Shown here: positions 30,470 through 38,664 of the stretch, in pieces | How the letters are laid out: every line of letters starts with the position of its first letter | How positions within the stretch are numbered: the stretch's first letter is position 1 | Assembly: GCA_963700395.1 (NCBI GenBank) | Contig: CAVOXI010000004.1 | Location: 1 to 64,000 of the forward strand | Direction of reading: 5' to 3' | Length of the DNA stretch: 64,000 bases | From: Prado023 sp963700395 | GTDB lineage: Bacteria; Actinomycetota; Actinomycetes; S36-B12; CAIYMF01 | Notes under the pieces: model-generated | The model's input: only the letters and a program-made list of their open reading frames with translations | Database searches by the model: none | Told to the model about the DNA's origin: nothing | Program-made: the position numbers and the translations under genes

Positions 30470-31774
30470 ATGGGTGAGCAGCTGTTCGACCGTCCCTCGC
30501 TGAGCGAGCGCATCTGGCTGCTTCGCGTGCTGCGGTTCGAGACCGTGGGCGGCGTCCTGATGCTCGCCGCCGCGGCCATCGCCCTGGTCTGGGCCAACTC
30601 GCCATGGGTGGCGTCCTACCAGACCCTGATCAGCACCGAGATCGGCCCGGCCGCGCTGCACCTGCACCTGCCCCTGAGCGTGTGGGCCGCGGACTTCCTG
30701 CTCGCGTTCTTCTTCTTCCTCGCGGGCCTCGAGCTCAAGCACGAGGTGCAGTTCGGCACCCTCAGCAAGCCGTCGCAGGCCGCAGTGCCGGTCGTTGCCG
30801 CCATCGGTGGCATGGTCGTGCCCGCCCTGATCTACCTGGCCTTCACCGGGGCGCTGGCGGTGGAGCGCACCGGGTGGGGCATCCCGATGGCCACCGACAT
30901 CGCGTTCGCCCTGGCCGTCCTGGCGATCATGGGCAGCGGGCTGCCCCTTGCCCTGCGCGCGTTCCTGCTGACGCTGGCCGTCGTGGACGACCTCGGGGCG
31001 ATCACCGTGATCGCCATCTTCTACTCCGATGGCTTCCAGATCGCCTACTTCCTCGCGTCGGTGGTGCTGGTGGCGCTGTGGTGGTTCCTGCAGCACCGGC
31101 GGTTCACGGGGAAGTGGGCTGCCCTGGCGGTCTACCTGCCGCTGGCCCTGCTGATCTGGTACACGACGCACGAGTCGGGGATCCACGCCACCGTGGCCGG
31201 CGTGGCCATGGGACTGGCGACCCGCGTGTCCCATGACCTGGGCGAGGACAAGTCCCCTGGCGACCGGGCCGAGCACGCCCTGCGCCCCTTCGTCGCCGGC
31301 TTCGCCGTCCCACTGTTCGCGTTCACGAGCGCAGGCGTGACGGTGCGCGACGTGGGGGTCTCGACCGAGCCGGTCCAGTCGCTGGGCCAGACCCTGACCT
31401 CACCGGTGACCCTGGGCATCCTGGTGGGCCTGCTCGTCGGCAAGCCGATCGGCGTGATCGGGGGTGCCTGGCTGATGGCTCGGTTCACCCGCGCCTCGTT
31501 GAACCCCGCGCTGCGCTGGGCCGACGTGATCGCCGTCGGCGTCCTGGCCGGAATCGGGTTCACCGTGAGCCTGCTGATCGCGGAGCTGGCCTTCGAGGAG
31601 GACCCGGCGCTGCTGACCGACGCGAAGGTCGGCATCCTGGCTGCAACCCTCGGGGCAGCGGTGCTCTCCGGCCTGGTCCTCCTGCGCAGGAAGCGCGCGC
31701 TCGCCGAGTTCCTGGCAGCGGAGGACACGGACTCCGACGCCGACGGGATCCCCGATGTCTACCGGCAGGGGTAG
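30470..31774 (+). CDS. nhaA: NhaA-type Na+/H+ antiporter
   Basis: The 434-residue protein has 11-12 membrane helices and the family signature WANSPW. The paired aspartates of the ion site lie in LAVVDDLGAI (about residue 170) and the pH-sensor region VTLRDVGV-like follows. ATG 30470 (MGEQLFDRPS) is preferred; ATG 30455 is in frame and possible. It is divergent from acs. An unusual C-terminal tail, DTDSDADGIPDVY, resembles a calcium-binding thrombospondin type 3 repeat and is not part of classical NhaA. Confidence 0.93.
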   Translation: MGEQLFDRPSLSERIWLLRVLRFETVGGVLMLAAAAIALVWANSPWVASYQTLISTEIGPAALHLHLPLSVWAADFLLAFFFFLAGLELKHEVQFGTLSKPSQAAVPVVAAIGGMVVPALIYLAFTGALAVERTGWGIPMATDIAFALAVLAIMGSGLPLALRAFLLTLAVVDDLGAITVIAIFYSDGFQIAYFLASVVLVALWWFLQHRRFTGKWAALAVYLPLALLIWYTTHESGIHATVAGVAMGLATRVSHDLGEDKSPGDRAEHALRPFVAGFAVPLFAFTSAGVTVRDVGVSTEPVQSLGQTLTSPVTLGILVGLLVGKPIGVIGGAWLMARFTRASLNPALRWADVIAVGVLAGIGFTVSLLIAELAFEEDPALLTDAKVGILAATLGAAVLSGLVLLRRKRALAEFLAAEDTDSDADGIPDVYRQG

Positions 31775-31830
31775 TGATCAGCAGCGGCCCGCGATGACGC
31801 CGGCAGCACCCACACGGCCGCATCCCGCGA

Positions 31831-31836
31831 TAGCCT
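31831..31836 (+). promoter_or_regulatory. Putative -10 box for the holin-X gene
   Basis: TAGCCT matches the actinobacterial TANNNT -10. A start point near 31843 would give a leader of about 22 bases with a GGAAAGGA ribosome binding site before ATG 31865. No clear -35 box is seen. Confidence 0.5.
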
Positions 31837-31864
31837 TGCGCCGACCTCCTGGAAAGGACCGCGG

Positions 31865-32317
31865 ATGGACAGCAACTCCAGCACCAGCGTCAGCACCCTG
31901 GTGAACTCCGCCATCACCGACGCGCAGAGCCTGGTGCGCCAGCAGATCGAGCTGGCCAAGGCAGAAGTCACCCAGAGCGCCAAGCAGGCGGCCGGGGTGT
32001 CGGGACTGTTCATCGGGGCAGCCATCCTGGGCTTCCTCGCGTTCGTCTTCGCACTCGTCGCCGGCGCCTACGGGCTGGTCTCCGCCGGGTTGCCGGTGTG
32101 GGCCGGCTTCCTGATCGTGGGCGGGATCCTGCTGCTCGTGGCCATCATCCTCGGGCTGGTCGGCAAGTCCCGGGTGAAGAACATCACCCCGCCGCAGCGG
32201 GCCATCAACCAGGCCGAGAAGACGAAGGCGTCGCTGTCCGGCATCACCTCCTCGACCAAGCCGGGCACTGACCTGGCACCGGCAACGGACAGCGCGATCA
32301 CGCTTCCCACCCCGTGA
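31865..32317 (+). CDS. Actinobacterial holin-X family membrane protein
   Basis: The 150-residue protein begins with an amphipathic segment (SLVRQQIELAKAEV) and has two long hydrophobic helices (about residues 45-70 and 78-102), followed by a basic soluble tail. This is the layout of the Phage_holin_3_6/Act-Holin-X family, whose cellular role is not established. It follows nhaA but has its own likely promoter. Its TGA overlaps the GTG of the following hydrolase. Confidence 0.83.
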   Translation: MDSNSSTSVSTLVNSAITDAQSLVRQQIELAKAEVTQSAKQAAGVSGLFIGAAILGFLAFVFALVAGAYGLVSAGLPVWAGFLIVGGILLLVAIILGLVGKSRVKNITPPQRAINQAEKTKASLSGITSSTKPGTDLAPATDSAITLPTP

Positions 32318-33228
32318 CCCTGCTCGACCCCGAGGAGGTCGTCCGGGTGGAGGGGCCGTGGGCCCACCGCGATGTGCCCGCGAACGGCTCCCGGTTCCAT
32401 GTGGCCGAGATGGGCAAGGGTCCCCTGGTCCTGCTGCTCCACGGCTTCCCGACGTTCTGGTGGACCTGGCGCCACGCCCTGCCCGTCCTGGCCGAGGCCG
32501 GGTATCACGCGGCGGCCATGGACCTGCGCGGCTACGCCGGCTCCGACCACCCGCCGCGTGGCTACGACCCGTTCACGCTCACTGCCGACGTCAGCGGCGT
32601 GATCCGCTCCCTGGGGTCACGCGACGCCGTGGTCGTGGGGCACGGGTGGGGTGGGTTCCTCGCGTGGACGGCAGCCGTCACGCACCCGCAGGCCATCCGC
32701 GGGATCGCGCCGGTGTCCATGCCGCATCCACGCCGCCTGCGGGCCTCCCTGATCGGCGGGGGCGCAGCCCAGCGCCGGGCATCCGCCTACGCGTTCGGCT
32801 ACCAGGTCCCGGCCTCCCCCGAGCGCGACCTCCTGGAGAACGGCGCCTCCGAGGTCGGGGATCTGCTCAGGGCATGGTCGGGCACCCCGTCCTGGCCGGA
32901 CGACCACACGACGGCGACCTACAGGGCGGCCATGCTGCTGCTCAACACCGCCCACTGCGCGCTCGAGTACCACCGGTGGGCACTGCGATCGGTGCCGCGG
33001 CCCGACGGGATCCGGTACGCCAAGCGGATGAAGACACCGATCACAGCCCCCGTCCTGCACGTGCAGGGGGTGGCGGACCCGACGGTCCTGCCGAGCAGCG
33101 CACGAGGATCCGGCGCCTTCGTCACCGGGCGGTACGACTACACCGAGATCGGCTCAGGGCACTTCCCGCACGAGGAGCGCCCTGAGGAGTTCAACGCGAT
33201 CCTGCTCGACTGGCTCGCGACGATCTGA
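32314..33228 (+). CDS. Alpha/beta hydrolase, epoxide hydrolase-like, atypical nucleophile elbow
   Basis: The 304-residue protein has the oxyanion motif LLHGFPTFWWTW (about residue 40) and a C-terminal histidine in GSGHFPHEERP, as in epoxide hydrolases. The nucleophile elbow reads VVGHGWGG, with glycine where Asp (epoxide hydrolase) or Ser (esterase) is expected. It may therefore lack standard hydrolytic activity or use another residue. The GTG start overlaps the holin-X stop. The position next to marP and nth matches the mycobacterial ephE region. Confidence 0.8.
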   Translation: MTLLDPEEVVRVEGPWAHRDVPANGSRFHVAEMGKGPLVLLLHGFPTFWWTWRHALPVLAEAGYHAAAMDLRGYAGSDHPPRGYDPFTLTADVSGVIRSLGSRDAVVVGHGWGGFLAWTAAVTHPQAIRGIAPVSMPHPRRLRASLIGGGAAQRRASAYAFGYQVPASPERDLLENGASEVGDLLRAWSGTPSWPDDHTTATYRAAMLLLNTAHCALEYHRWALRSVPRPDGIRYAKRMKTPITAPVLHVQGVADPTVLPSSARGSGAFVTGRYDYTEIGSGHFPHEERPEEFNAILLDWLATI

Positions 33229-33284
33229 CCCGCGGGACCCGCGGAAGCCACGGGCAGCCGCCCGGCACCCGCAGCGCCCGCGCC

Positions 33285-34463
33285 CTACAGGACCCGACAC
33301 GCGCCCGAGGGGACCTCATCGGTCTCGGACCTCGTCGCCTCGATGGCGGCGCGGACCTCCGCCTCGGTCAGGGCGAACCCGGTCTCGTCGTCGTCCTGGG
33401 CATTGGCGAAGACCAGCCCGATCACCGACCCGTCCTCCGCCAGCAGCGCGCCACCGGAGTTGCCCGGCCGCACGAGACCACGGAACACGTGCACCTCGCG
33501 ACTGCCTGAACCCTGGTCGTCGGCGACGAGGATCCGGCCGCGGAGCCGTGCCCCGCCGAGGGTCAACGGCCCACCGCCCGGGTAGCCGGCCACCGCGCCG
33601 TCCGTCCCGCGGGGTGCGTCGGCGACCCACTTCGTGGCCGGGGCCTCAAGGCCCGGGACGTGCAGGATCGCGACGTCCGTTGCAGGGTCGAGGTACACCA
33701 GACGTGCACCGCGGGCGGCGCGATCGCCCTCGGAGCGGACGGTGATCCGTCCGGCGCCTGCCACGACGTGGGCGTTGGTGGCGACGCGACCGTGGCTGAC
33801 CACGACCCCCGACCCCAGCGAGGAGGACCCACAGCGGGTCGAGGTCGTGGACACCTGCACCACGGAGTCCCGTGCCACACGCTCGGCCTCGGCGGGGACA
33901 TCGATGCCCGTGGGATCCTTGACCTGCGGCAGCGTGGCGGGGTTGAAGGGCAGGCTGGGCACGTCGATCGTGGCCAGGAGCTCGCGGGCATCGTCGAGGA
34001 GCGTCCCCCCCGGACCGGCCAGGACCTGGTCGAGCAGGGGGAAGCCACGGGAGGACCGGACCTGGTCGGACGTGGGCCCGAGCGAGCTCGAGGCTGCCAC
34101 GGACAGCACCATCCACGCGCACAGCAGGAACGCCAGGACGCTGACGACCATCCCGGATGCGCTGTCCACGACACGGATCGGGCGGAAGTCCAGCGCGTCG
34201 CGGACTGTTCGGCCCGCGAACCCCAGGATCGACTGTCCGATGATCCCGAGGACGAACATTCCCGCCAGCGTGGCGATGGCCTGCAGGAACGTGGGCCACT
34301 CGTGACCGGTCAGCAGCCGCGGCACCAGCCACGCCCCGCAGAGCGCCCCGCCGATGAACCCGGCGAACGAGGCAGCCGTCGTGATGACCCCGGAACGCCA
34401 TCCCGCGATCGCCACCACCAGCAGACCCACCACGAGCGCGACGTCGACCCAGTTGGTGCTCAC
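33285..34463 (-). CDS. marP: MarP-type periplasmic serine protease
   Basis: The 392-residue protein has four N-terminal membrane helices of the colicin-V-production type, then a chymotrypsin-like protease domain outside the membrane. The catalytic triad is His in NAHVVAG, Asp in PATDVAIL and Ser in GNSGGALL. Cysteines in TRCGSSS and GACRVL can form the redox-sensitive disulfide known in M. tuberculosis MarP, which is needed for acid resistance. The GTG start at 34461-34463 overlaps the NUDIX stop. Confidence 0.92.
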   Translation of the reverse strand: MSTNWVDVALVVGLLVVAIAGWRSGVITTAASFAGFIGGALCGAWLVPRLLTGHEWPTFLQAIATLAGMFVLGIIGQSILGFAGRTVRDALDFRPIRVVDSASGMVVSVLAFLLCAWMVLSVAASSSLGPTSDQVRSSRGFPLLDQVLAGPGGTLLDDARELLATIDVPSLPFNPATLPQVKDPTGIDVPAEAERVARDSVVQVSTTSTRCGSSSLGSGVVVSHGRVATNAHVVAGAGRITVRSEGDRAARGARLVYLDPATDVAILHVPGLEAPATKWVADAPRGTDGAVAGYPGGGPLTLGGARLRGRILVADDQGSGSREVHVFRGLVRPGNSGGALLAEDGSVIGLVFANAQDDDETGFALTEAEVRAAIEATRSETDEVPSGACRVL

Positions 34464-35144
34464 CAGGGGATCCCGACCTCACGCTCGGGCGACCACGGCA
34501 GGGCCCATCCGGCCAGGTCGATGAGCCGGTCGAGCAGTCCGGCGGTGAATCCCCACACCAGCATGTCCGCGACCTGGAACCCCGGACCCCGGAAGCCAGA
34601 GGGGTGGACGACCGTGACCCGGTTGGCCGGATCGACGAGGGTCGCCAGCGGGATCCGCTCTGCGCGGGCGACCTCCCTCGGATCGGCCGCCCAGATGGGC
34701 GTGGGGACGCTCCAGTACCCGATCACCGGCGTGACCGTGTAGCCGCTCGGGGGCAGCCAGAGGTCGGGAAGGACCCGCGCCACGGTCACGCCCGGAGGGC
34801 TCGAGACCCGTCTCCTCCTGGGCCTCGCGCAGGGCCGCGGCGACCGGGCCGTCGTCCTGCGGGTCCACGCCCCCGCCCGGGAACGCCGGCTGCCCGGCGT
34901 GCGAGCGCATGTCGGCGGCCCGCTCGATCAGGAGCACGTCAGGGCCCTGAGGGCCGTCCCCGAAGAGGATGAGAACAGCCGAGGACCGGGTCTGGGTGTC
35001 AGCCGGTGGGGTGAAGCGGGACAACTCATGCCCGGCCACGCCGTCGATGGCCCCCAGGAAGGCGGAGAACCACGCGGGCAGTGCCCCGCCGCCGACCGGC
35101 CCGGCCAGCGGGGCGCTCGGGTTCGAGCCGTCCTGGCTGCTCAT
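34460..35144 (-). CDS. NUDIX hydrolase, CoA-pyrophosphatase type (frame broken)
   Basis: The N-terminal half has the CoA-specific context LLIERAADMRSHAGQPAFPG and a NUDIX box PGGGVDPQDDGPVAAALREA…EETGL. The frame changes near 34795, after which the conserved TVTPVIGYWSVP and GFTAGLLDRLIDL follow to the stop. ATG 35142-35144 (MSSQDGSN) is the start; it overlaps the nth stop. About 228 codons. The order marP-NUDIX-nth matches the mycobacterial Rv3671c-Rv3674c region, minus the thioredoxin-like gene. Confidence 0.87.
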
Positions 35145-35848
35145 GGTCCGACCTTGACCAGCTTGGCGGCGCGGAACGGATCCGTGGGCCCAAGGCCGAA
35201 GCTCGGGCACAGCTGGTCCAGCGGGCAGGCCCCGCACGCGGGCGTCCGGGAGTGGCAGACGCGCCGGCCGTGCCAGATCATCCGGTGCGAGAGCACGGTC
35301 CACTCCGAGCGCGGGAACAATGAGCCGACCTCCGACTCGACGGCCACGGGGTCCTCGGACGTGGTCCATCCGAAACGGCGCGAGAGCCGGCCGAAGTGCG
35401 TGTCGACGGTGATCCCGGGGACGCCGAAGGCGTTGCCCAGCACCACGTTGGCGGTCTTGCGGCCCACCCCGGGAAGGGTGACCAGCTCCTTGAGGCGTCC
35501 GGGGACCTGCCCGTCGTACTCCTCGACCAACCGTGCTGCCATGCCCTGCAGGGACGCGGACTTGGCCCGGAAGAAGCCGGTGGACTCGATCATCGACTCC
35601 AGCTCGGCGCGATCGGCGGCAGCAAGGGCAGCGGCCGTCGGGTAGGCCGCGAAGACCCGCGGCGTCACCAGGTTGACCCGGACGTCGGTGCACTGGGCGG
35701 ACAGGATGGTGGCGACCAGCAGCTGGTACGGGGACTCGAAGTCGAGCTCGCAGTGCGCCTCGGGGTACGTCTCACCCAGGATCCGACCCATCCGACGTGC
35801 CCGCCGGACGAGCGCCGTGCGCGTCGGCGGTCGTGCGGGGACTGGCAT
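35141..35848 (-). CDS. nth: Endonuclease III
   Basis: The 235-residue bifunctional DNA glycosylase/AP lyase removes oxidised pyrimidines. The helix-hairpin-helix is LPGVGRKTANV with the catalytic lysine, the catalytic Asp is in VDTHFGRLSRR, and the [4Fe-4S] cluster loop is CHSRTPACGACPLDQLC. The ATG at 35846-35848 sits six bases after a TAGGCT -10 box, so the mRNA is probably leaderless. The gene is divergent from the RsiG-like gene. Confidence 0.96.
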   Translation of the reverse strand: MPVPARPPTRTALVRRARRMGRILGETYPEAHCELDFESPYQLLVATILSAQCTDVRVNLVTPRVFAAYPTAAALAAADRAELESMIESTGFFRAKSASLQGMAARLVEEYDGQVPGRLKELVTLPGVGRKTANVVLGNAFGVPGITVDTHFGRLSRRFGWTTSEDPVAVESEVGSLFPRSEWTVLSHRMIWHGRRVCHSRTPACGACPLDQLCPSFGLGPTDPFRAAKLVKVGP

Positions 35849-35853
35849 GTGGA

Positions 35854-35860
35854 TAGCCTA
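35854..35860. promoter_or_regulatory. Overlapping divergent -10 boxes for nth and the RsiG-like gene
   Basis: The seven bases TAGCCTA read TAGCCT on the plus strand (35854-35859) and TAGGCT on the minus strand (35855-35860). Both match TANNNT. The minus box is six bases from the nth ATG; the plus box would start a transcript near 35866, with a GGAGAG site before ATG 35897. The two polymerases could not occupy this site at once. Confidence 0.6.
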
Positions 35861-35896
35861 GGGCCGATCCGTGCGACCCGAGCCCAGTGGAGAGCC

Positions 35897-36394
35897 ATGG
35901 CAACCAAGCCCCCGCCGACGCCACCCGAGGTGGATCCGGCCTACTCCGGGCTGACCCTGGACGACCTGCGTGACCTTCGTCGCGAGCTCGGCGACGAGGA
36001 GGCGCGGGTGTCCTACTGGCGCCGGATCATCCAGGCCCGCATCGACCTGCTGACCCGCGGGAGCTCGGACGGGGACATCGTCCAGCGACTCACCTCGGTC
36101 CTGGCCGAGAGCGGCGCCGTCCACCGCCGCCTGGCCAACCTGTCGGTGAAGCCTGCCGGGGACATCGACGCCCTTCCTGACCTGCATGTGCTGTGGACGC
36201 GCGTCGTGGATCACCGGGACACCGAGGCCGTTTCCCGATTCGTCGAGGAGCTCCATGCGGTGGAGACCGACATCTCAGCCCTTCGCCGGGAGATCCACCA
36301 GCGCCTCGACGAGGCGACGGGGCAGCTGATCGCCCGCTACCGGCAGGATCCGACCCTCGCGCTGACCGCGCTGCCCGACATCGGCCTGCGCTAG
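35897..36394 (+). CDS. rsiG: RsiG-like anti-sigma factor with c-di-GMP binding motifs
   Basis: The 165-residue, largely helical protein (annotated elsewhere as aerial mycelium formation protein) resembles Streptomyces RsiG, which binds sigma WhiG when loaded with c-di-GMP. The known ligand signature is E-x3-S-x2-R-x3-Q-x3-D. The first copy is perfect: E35, S39, R42, Q46, D50. A second, E123, S127, R130, H134, D138, differs only by Q to H. The helices lie about 88 residues apart, as expected for an antiparallel coiled coil. ATG 35897 follows GGAGAG. A Crp gene follows after 60 bases. No WhiG-like sigma gene is in the window. Confidence 0.85.
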   Translation: MATKPPPTPPEVDPAYSGLTLDDLRDLRRELGDEEARVSYWRRIIQARIDLLTRGSSDGDIVQRLTSVLAESGAVHRRLANLSVKPAGDIDALPDLHVLWTRVVDHRDTEAVSRFVEELHAVETDISALRREIHQRLDEATGQLIARYRQDPTLALTALPDIGLR

Positions 36395-36454
36395 CCCACT
36401 ACTGTGTGTGCCCGGCGGGGGTGACTACCGCGCGCCCGATGGGAGGAGGCACCC

Positions 36455-37129
36455 GTGCACGATCGGCTGCGCTCCGCACCACTGTTCACTGCCCTCGATG
36501 ATGACGCCGCAGCCGCGATGCGGGCGTCGATGGTCGAGGTTCGCCTGACCAAGGGTGACGTGCTGTTCACCGAGGGCGAGGTGGGGGACAAGCTGTTCCT
36601 GATCGAGTCCGGCAAGATCAAGCTCGGGCACACCGCTCCCGACGGCCGCGAGTCGCTCATCGCGGTCCTCGGCTCCGGCGAGATGCTCGGCGAGCTGTCC
36701 CTGTTCGACCCGGGGCCGCGCACCGCGACAGCCGCAGCCCTGACCAAGACCAAGGTCCTGTCCATGGGACATGAGGCGCTGCTCCCGTGGCTGGTCGGGC
36801 GCCCGGACATGGCCGTGGCGTTGCTCGCCTCCCTGGCCCGCCGGCTGCGCCGGACGAACGAGGCGATGGCGGACCTCGTGTTCTCCGACGTCCCCGGCCG
36901 GGTCGCCAAGGCGCTCCTCGAGCTCGGGTCCAAGTTCGGCGAGGAGACCCCGGAGGGACTCCTGGTCAGCCATGACCTCACCCAGGAGGAGCTCGCGCAG
37001 CTCGTCGGGGCGTCCCGCGAGACGGTCAACAAGGCACTCGCGGACTTCTCCCAGCGCGGATGGATCCGGATCGAGCAGCGCCAGGTGACCCTGATGGACG
37101 TCGCGCGGCTGGAGCAGCGGGCCCGCTGA
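36455..37129 (+). CDS. crp: Crp/Fnr family transcriptional regulator
   Basis: The 224-residue regulator has an N-terminal cyclic-nucleotide-binding domain (GEMLGELSLFDPGPRTAT, cAMP-contacting Glu and Arg present) and a C-terminal winged helix with TQEELAQLVGASRETVNKAL. It matches the actinobacterial Crp/GlxR group in sequence and position near nth. GTG 36455 follows GGGAGGAGG. A TACTGT near 36399-36404 could be its -10. I found no clear TGTGA-N6-TCACA operator in front of it. Confidence 0.92.
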   Translation: MHDRLRSAPLFTALDDDAAAAMRASMVEVRLTKGDVLFTEGEVGDKLFLIESGKIKLGHTAPDGRESLIAVLGSGEMLGELSLFDPGPRTATAAALTKTKVLSMGHEALLPWLVGRPDMAVALLASLARRLRRTNEAMADLVFSDVPGRVAKALLELGSKFGEETPEGLLVSHDLTQEELAQLVGASRETVNKALADFSQRGWIRIEQRQVTLMDVARLEQRAR

Positions 37130-37160
37130 GAACGAGCGGGCCGGTGCCACGGTGGGGCGC

Positions 37161-37166
37161 TACATT
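37161..37166 (+). promoter_or_regulatory. Leaderless-type -10 box for the DUF4177 gene
   Basis: TACATT is followed by exactly six bases and then ATG 37173. This matches the -10 to start spacing of leaderless actinobacterial genes. Confidence 0.6.
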
Positions 37167-37172
37167 GACCCC

Positions 37173-37337
37173 ATGGCCGAACGCATCCGGTGGGAGTACG
37201 CCACCGCCCCCCTGCTCATCCACGCGACCCAACAGATCCTGAACAACTGGGGCACCGACGGTTGGGAGCTGGTCCAGGTCGTCCCCGGGCCGAACCCGGA
37301 CCAGCTCGTCGCCTACTTCAAGCGCCCGCTGGCCTGA
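37173..37337 (+). CDS. DUF4177 small protein
   Basis: The 54-residue protein reads MAERIRWEYATAPLLIHATQ and then NNWGTDGWELVQVVPGPN…YFKRPL. The IRWEY opening and the WGxDGWELVxV core are typical of DUF4177. The function is unknown. The start is set by the -10 box six bases upstream. The RidA gene begins one base after its stop, so the two are likely to be translated from one message. Confidence 0.87.
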   Translation: MAERIRWEYATAPLLIHATQQILNNWGTDGWELVQVVPGPNPDQLVAYFKRPLA

Positions 37338-37338
37338 C

Positions 37339-37800
37339 GTGGGTGCCGTCGAGGAGCGACTGCTCGCGCTCGGGCACACCGTCCCCGAGGTCGCCGCGCC
37401 GGTCGCGGTCTACGTCCCGGCCGTCCGGACCGGCAGCCTCGTCTACACCTCAGGGCAGCTGCCCCTGGTCTCCGGCGTGCTCATGGGCACCGGGAAGGTC
37501 GGCGCCGAGGTGACGCCCGAGCGGGCCGCGCAGATGGCCGCGCAGTGCGCCCTCAATGCGATCGCCGCCATCCGGGCTCTGGTCGGCGACCTCGACCGGG
37601 TCGTGCGCGTGGTCAAGGTCGTCGGCTTCGTGGCCAGTGACCCCGGATTCAGCGGCCAGCCGGGCGTCGTCAACGGTGCCAGCGAGCTGCTCGGTGCCGC
37701 GTTCGGCGAGGCAGGTGTCCATGCCCGGTCGGCTGTGGGGGTGGCGGTCCTGCCGCTCGACGCCCCGGTCGAGGTCGAGGTCATCGTGGAGATCGCCTGA
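37339..37800 (+). CDS. RidA (YjgF/YER057c/UK114) family protein
   Basis: The 153-residue protein belongs to the family that deaminates reactive enamine/imine intermediates, in the longer YjgH-like branch. TSGQLPLVSG and the C-terminal region (SAVGVAVLPLDAPVEVEVI) with the conserved loop are visible, but the catalytic arginine of canonical RidA (xxRxxV) is replaced by SAVGV context, so imine deaminase activity is uncertain. GTG 37339 is the start. The next gene starts directly after its stop. Confidence 0.85.
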   Translation: MGAVEERLLALGHTVPEVAAPVAVYVPAVRTGSLVYTSGQLPLVSGVLMGTGKVGAEVTPERAAQMAAQCALNAIAAIRALVGDLDRVVRVVKVVGFVASDPGFSGQPGVVNGASELLGAAFGEAGVHARSAVGVAVLPLDAPVEVEVIVEIA

Positions 37801-38664
37801 ATGAACCTCGAGATGCCGCCCGAGCTGGTCCAACGGGCCCGAGTGCTGGCACAGGGAGGTCCGTGGGATCCGCCCGAGGCTCGCGATGCTGCGACCATCG
37901 TGCTCCTGCGTGACGGGACTGCCGGGCTCGAGGTCCTGCTCATGCGGCGTCCGGACTCGATGCTCTTCGCCCCCGGCATGCACGTGTTCCCGGGCGGAAG
38001 GGTCGACCCGGCCCAGGACTCACAGCCCACGGTGCAGGGCACGGTGCGGGCCGGCGCGTGGACCGATCCCGCCGTGGCGCGCGCCCTGATCGTCGCCGGG
38101 GTCCGCGAGACCTTCGAGGAGGCCGGGGTCCTGCTCGCCGTCGACCGGACCGGTCGCCCAGTGACACGTGACGAGAGCTGGTCCCGGGACCGCGAGGCCA
38201 GCGAGACCGCCGGGGGGTTCCCCGCGGTGCTGCGGCGCCGCCGGCTGCACATCCAGGCAGACCTGCTCGTCCCGATCGCGCACTGGATCACCCCCGAGGT
38301 CGAGAGCCGCCGGTTCGACACCCGCTTCCTCGCCGCCGCCCTCCCCGCGGGCCAGGAGGTTGACGCGCACGTCAGCGAGACCGACTCCGCCCACTGGATG
38401 GCCCCCGCTGACGCCCTGGCCGAGCACCGGGCGGGCGACCTGGCCATGCTGCCCCCGACTGTGGCCGTCCTGGCTGACCTCTCCGGGCGGCGCTCGGTCG
38501 GCGATGCCCTGAACTGGGCACGCACCCGGGAGGTGGTGCCCCTGATGCCCCGCGCGCAGATGAGCGGCGAGGACCTCACGTGGGTCCTCGTGCACGCCTA
38601 CACCGGCGAGGTGCTCTCCGCCGCCGAGCAGCCGTCGGGATCCGAGGAGCGGGGGACGCGCTGA
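37801..38664 (+). CDS. NUDIX hydrolase
   Basis: The 287-residue protein begins with a short N-terminal extension and has LLMRRPDSMLFAPGMHVFPG followed by a NUDIX helix with RETFEEAGVLL (about residue 100-110). A long insertion separates the glycine-rich strand from the helix, as in the NUDT19/RNPP-like branch that hydrolyses CoA derivatives. ATG 37801 follows the RidA stop directly; its TGA overlaps the next ATG (TGATG). Confidence 0.87.
   Translation: MNLEMPPELVQRARVLAQGGPWDPPEARDAATIVLLRDGTAGLEVLLMRRPDSMLFAPGMHVFPGGRVDPAQDSQPTVQGTVRAGAWTDPAVARALIVAGVRETFEEAGVLLAVDRTGRPVTRDESWSRDREASETAGGFPAVLRRRRLHIQADLLVPIAHWITPEVESRRFDTRFLAAALPAGQEVDAHVSETDSAHWMAPADALAEHRAGDLAMLPPTVAVLADLSGRRSVGDALNWARTREVVPLMPRAQMSGEDLTWVLVHAYTGEVLSAAEQPSGSEERGTR

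Noticed and set aside
33229..33284. CCGCGGG-type hairpin between the hydrolase and marP as terminator
   Set aside because: The stem is short, several alternative pairings compete in the GC-rich sequence, and there is no T-run.
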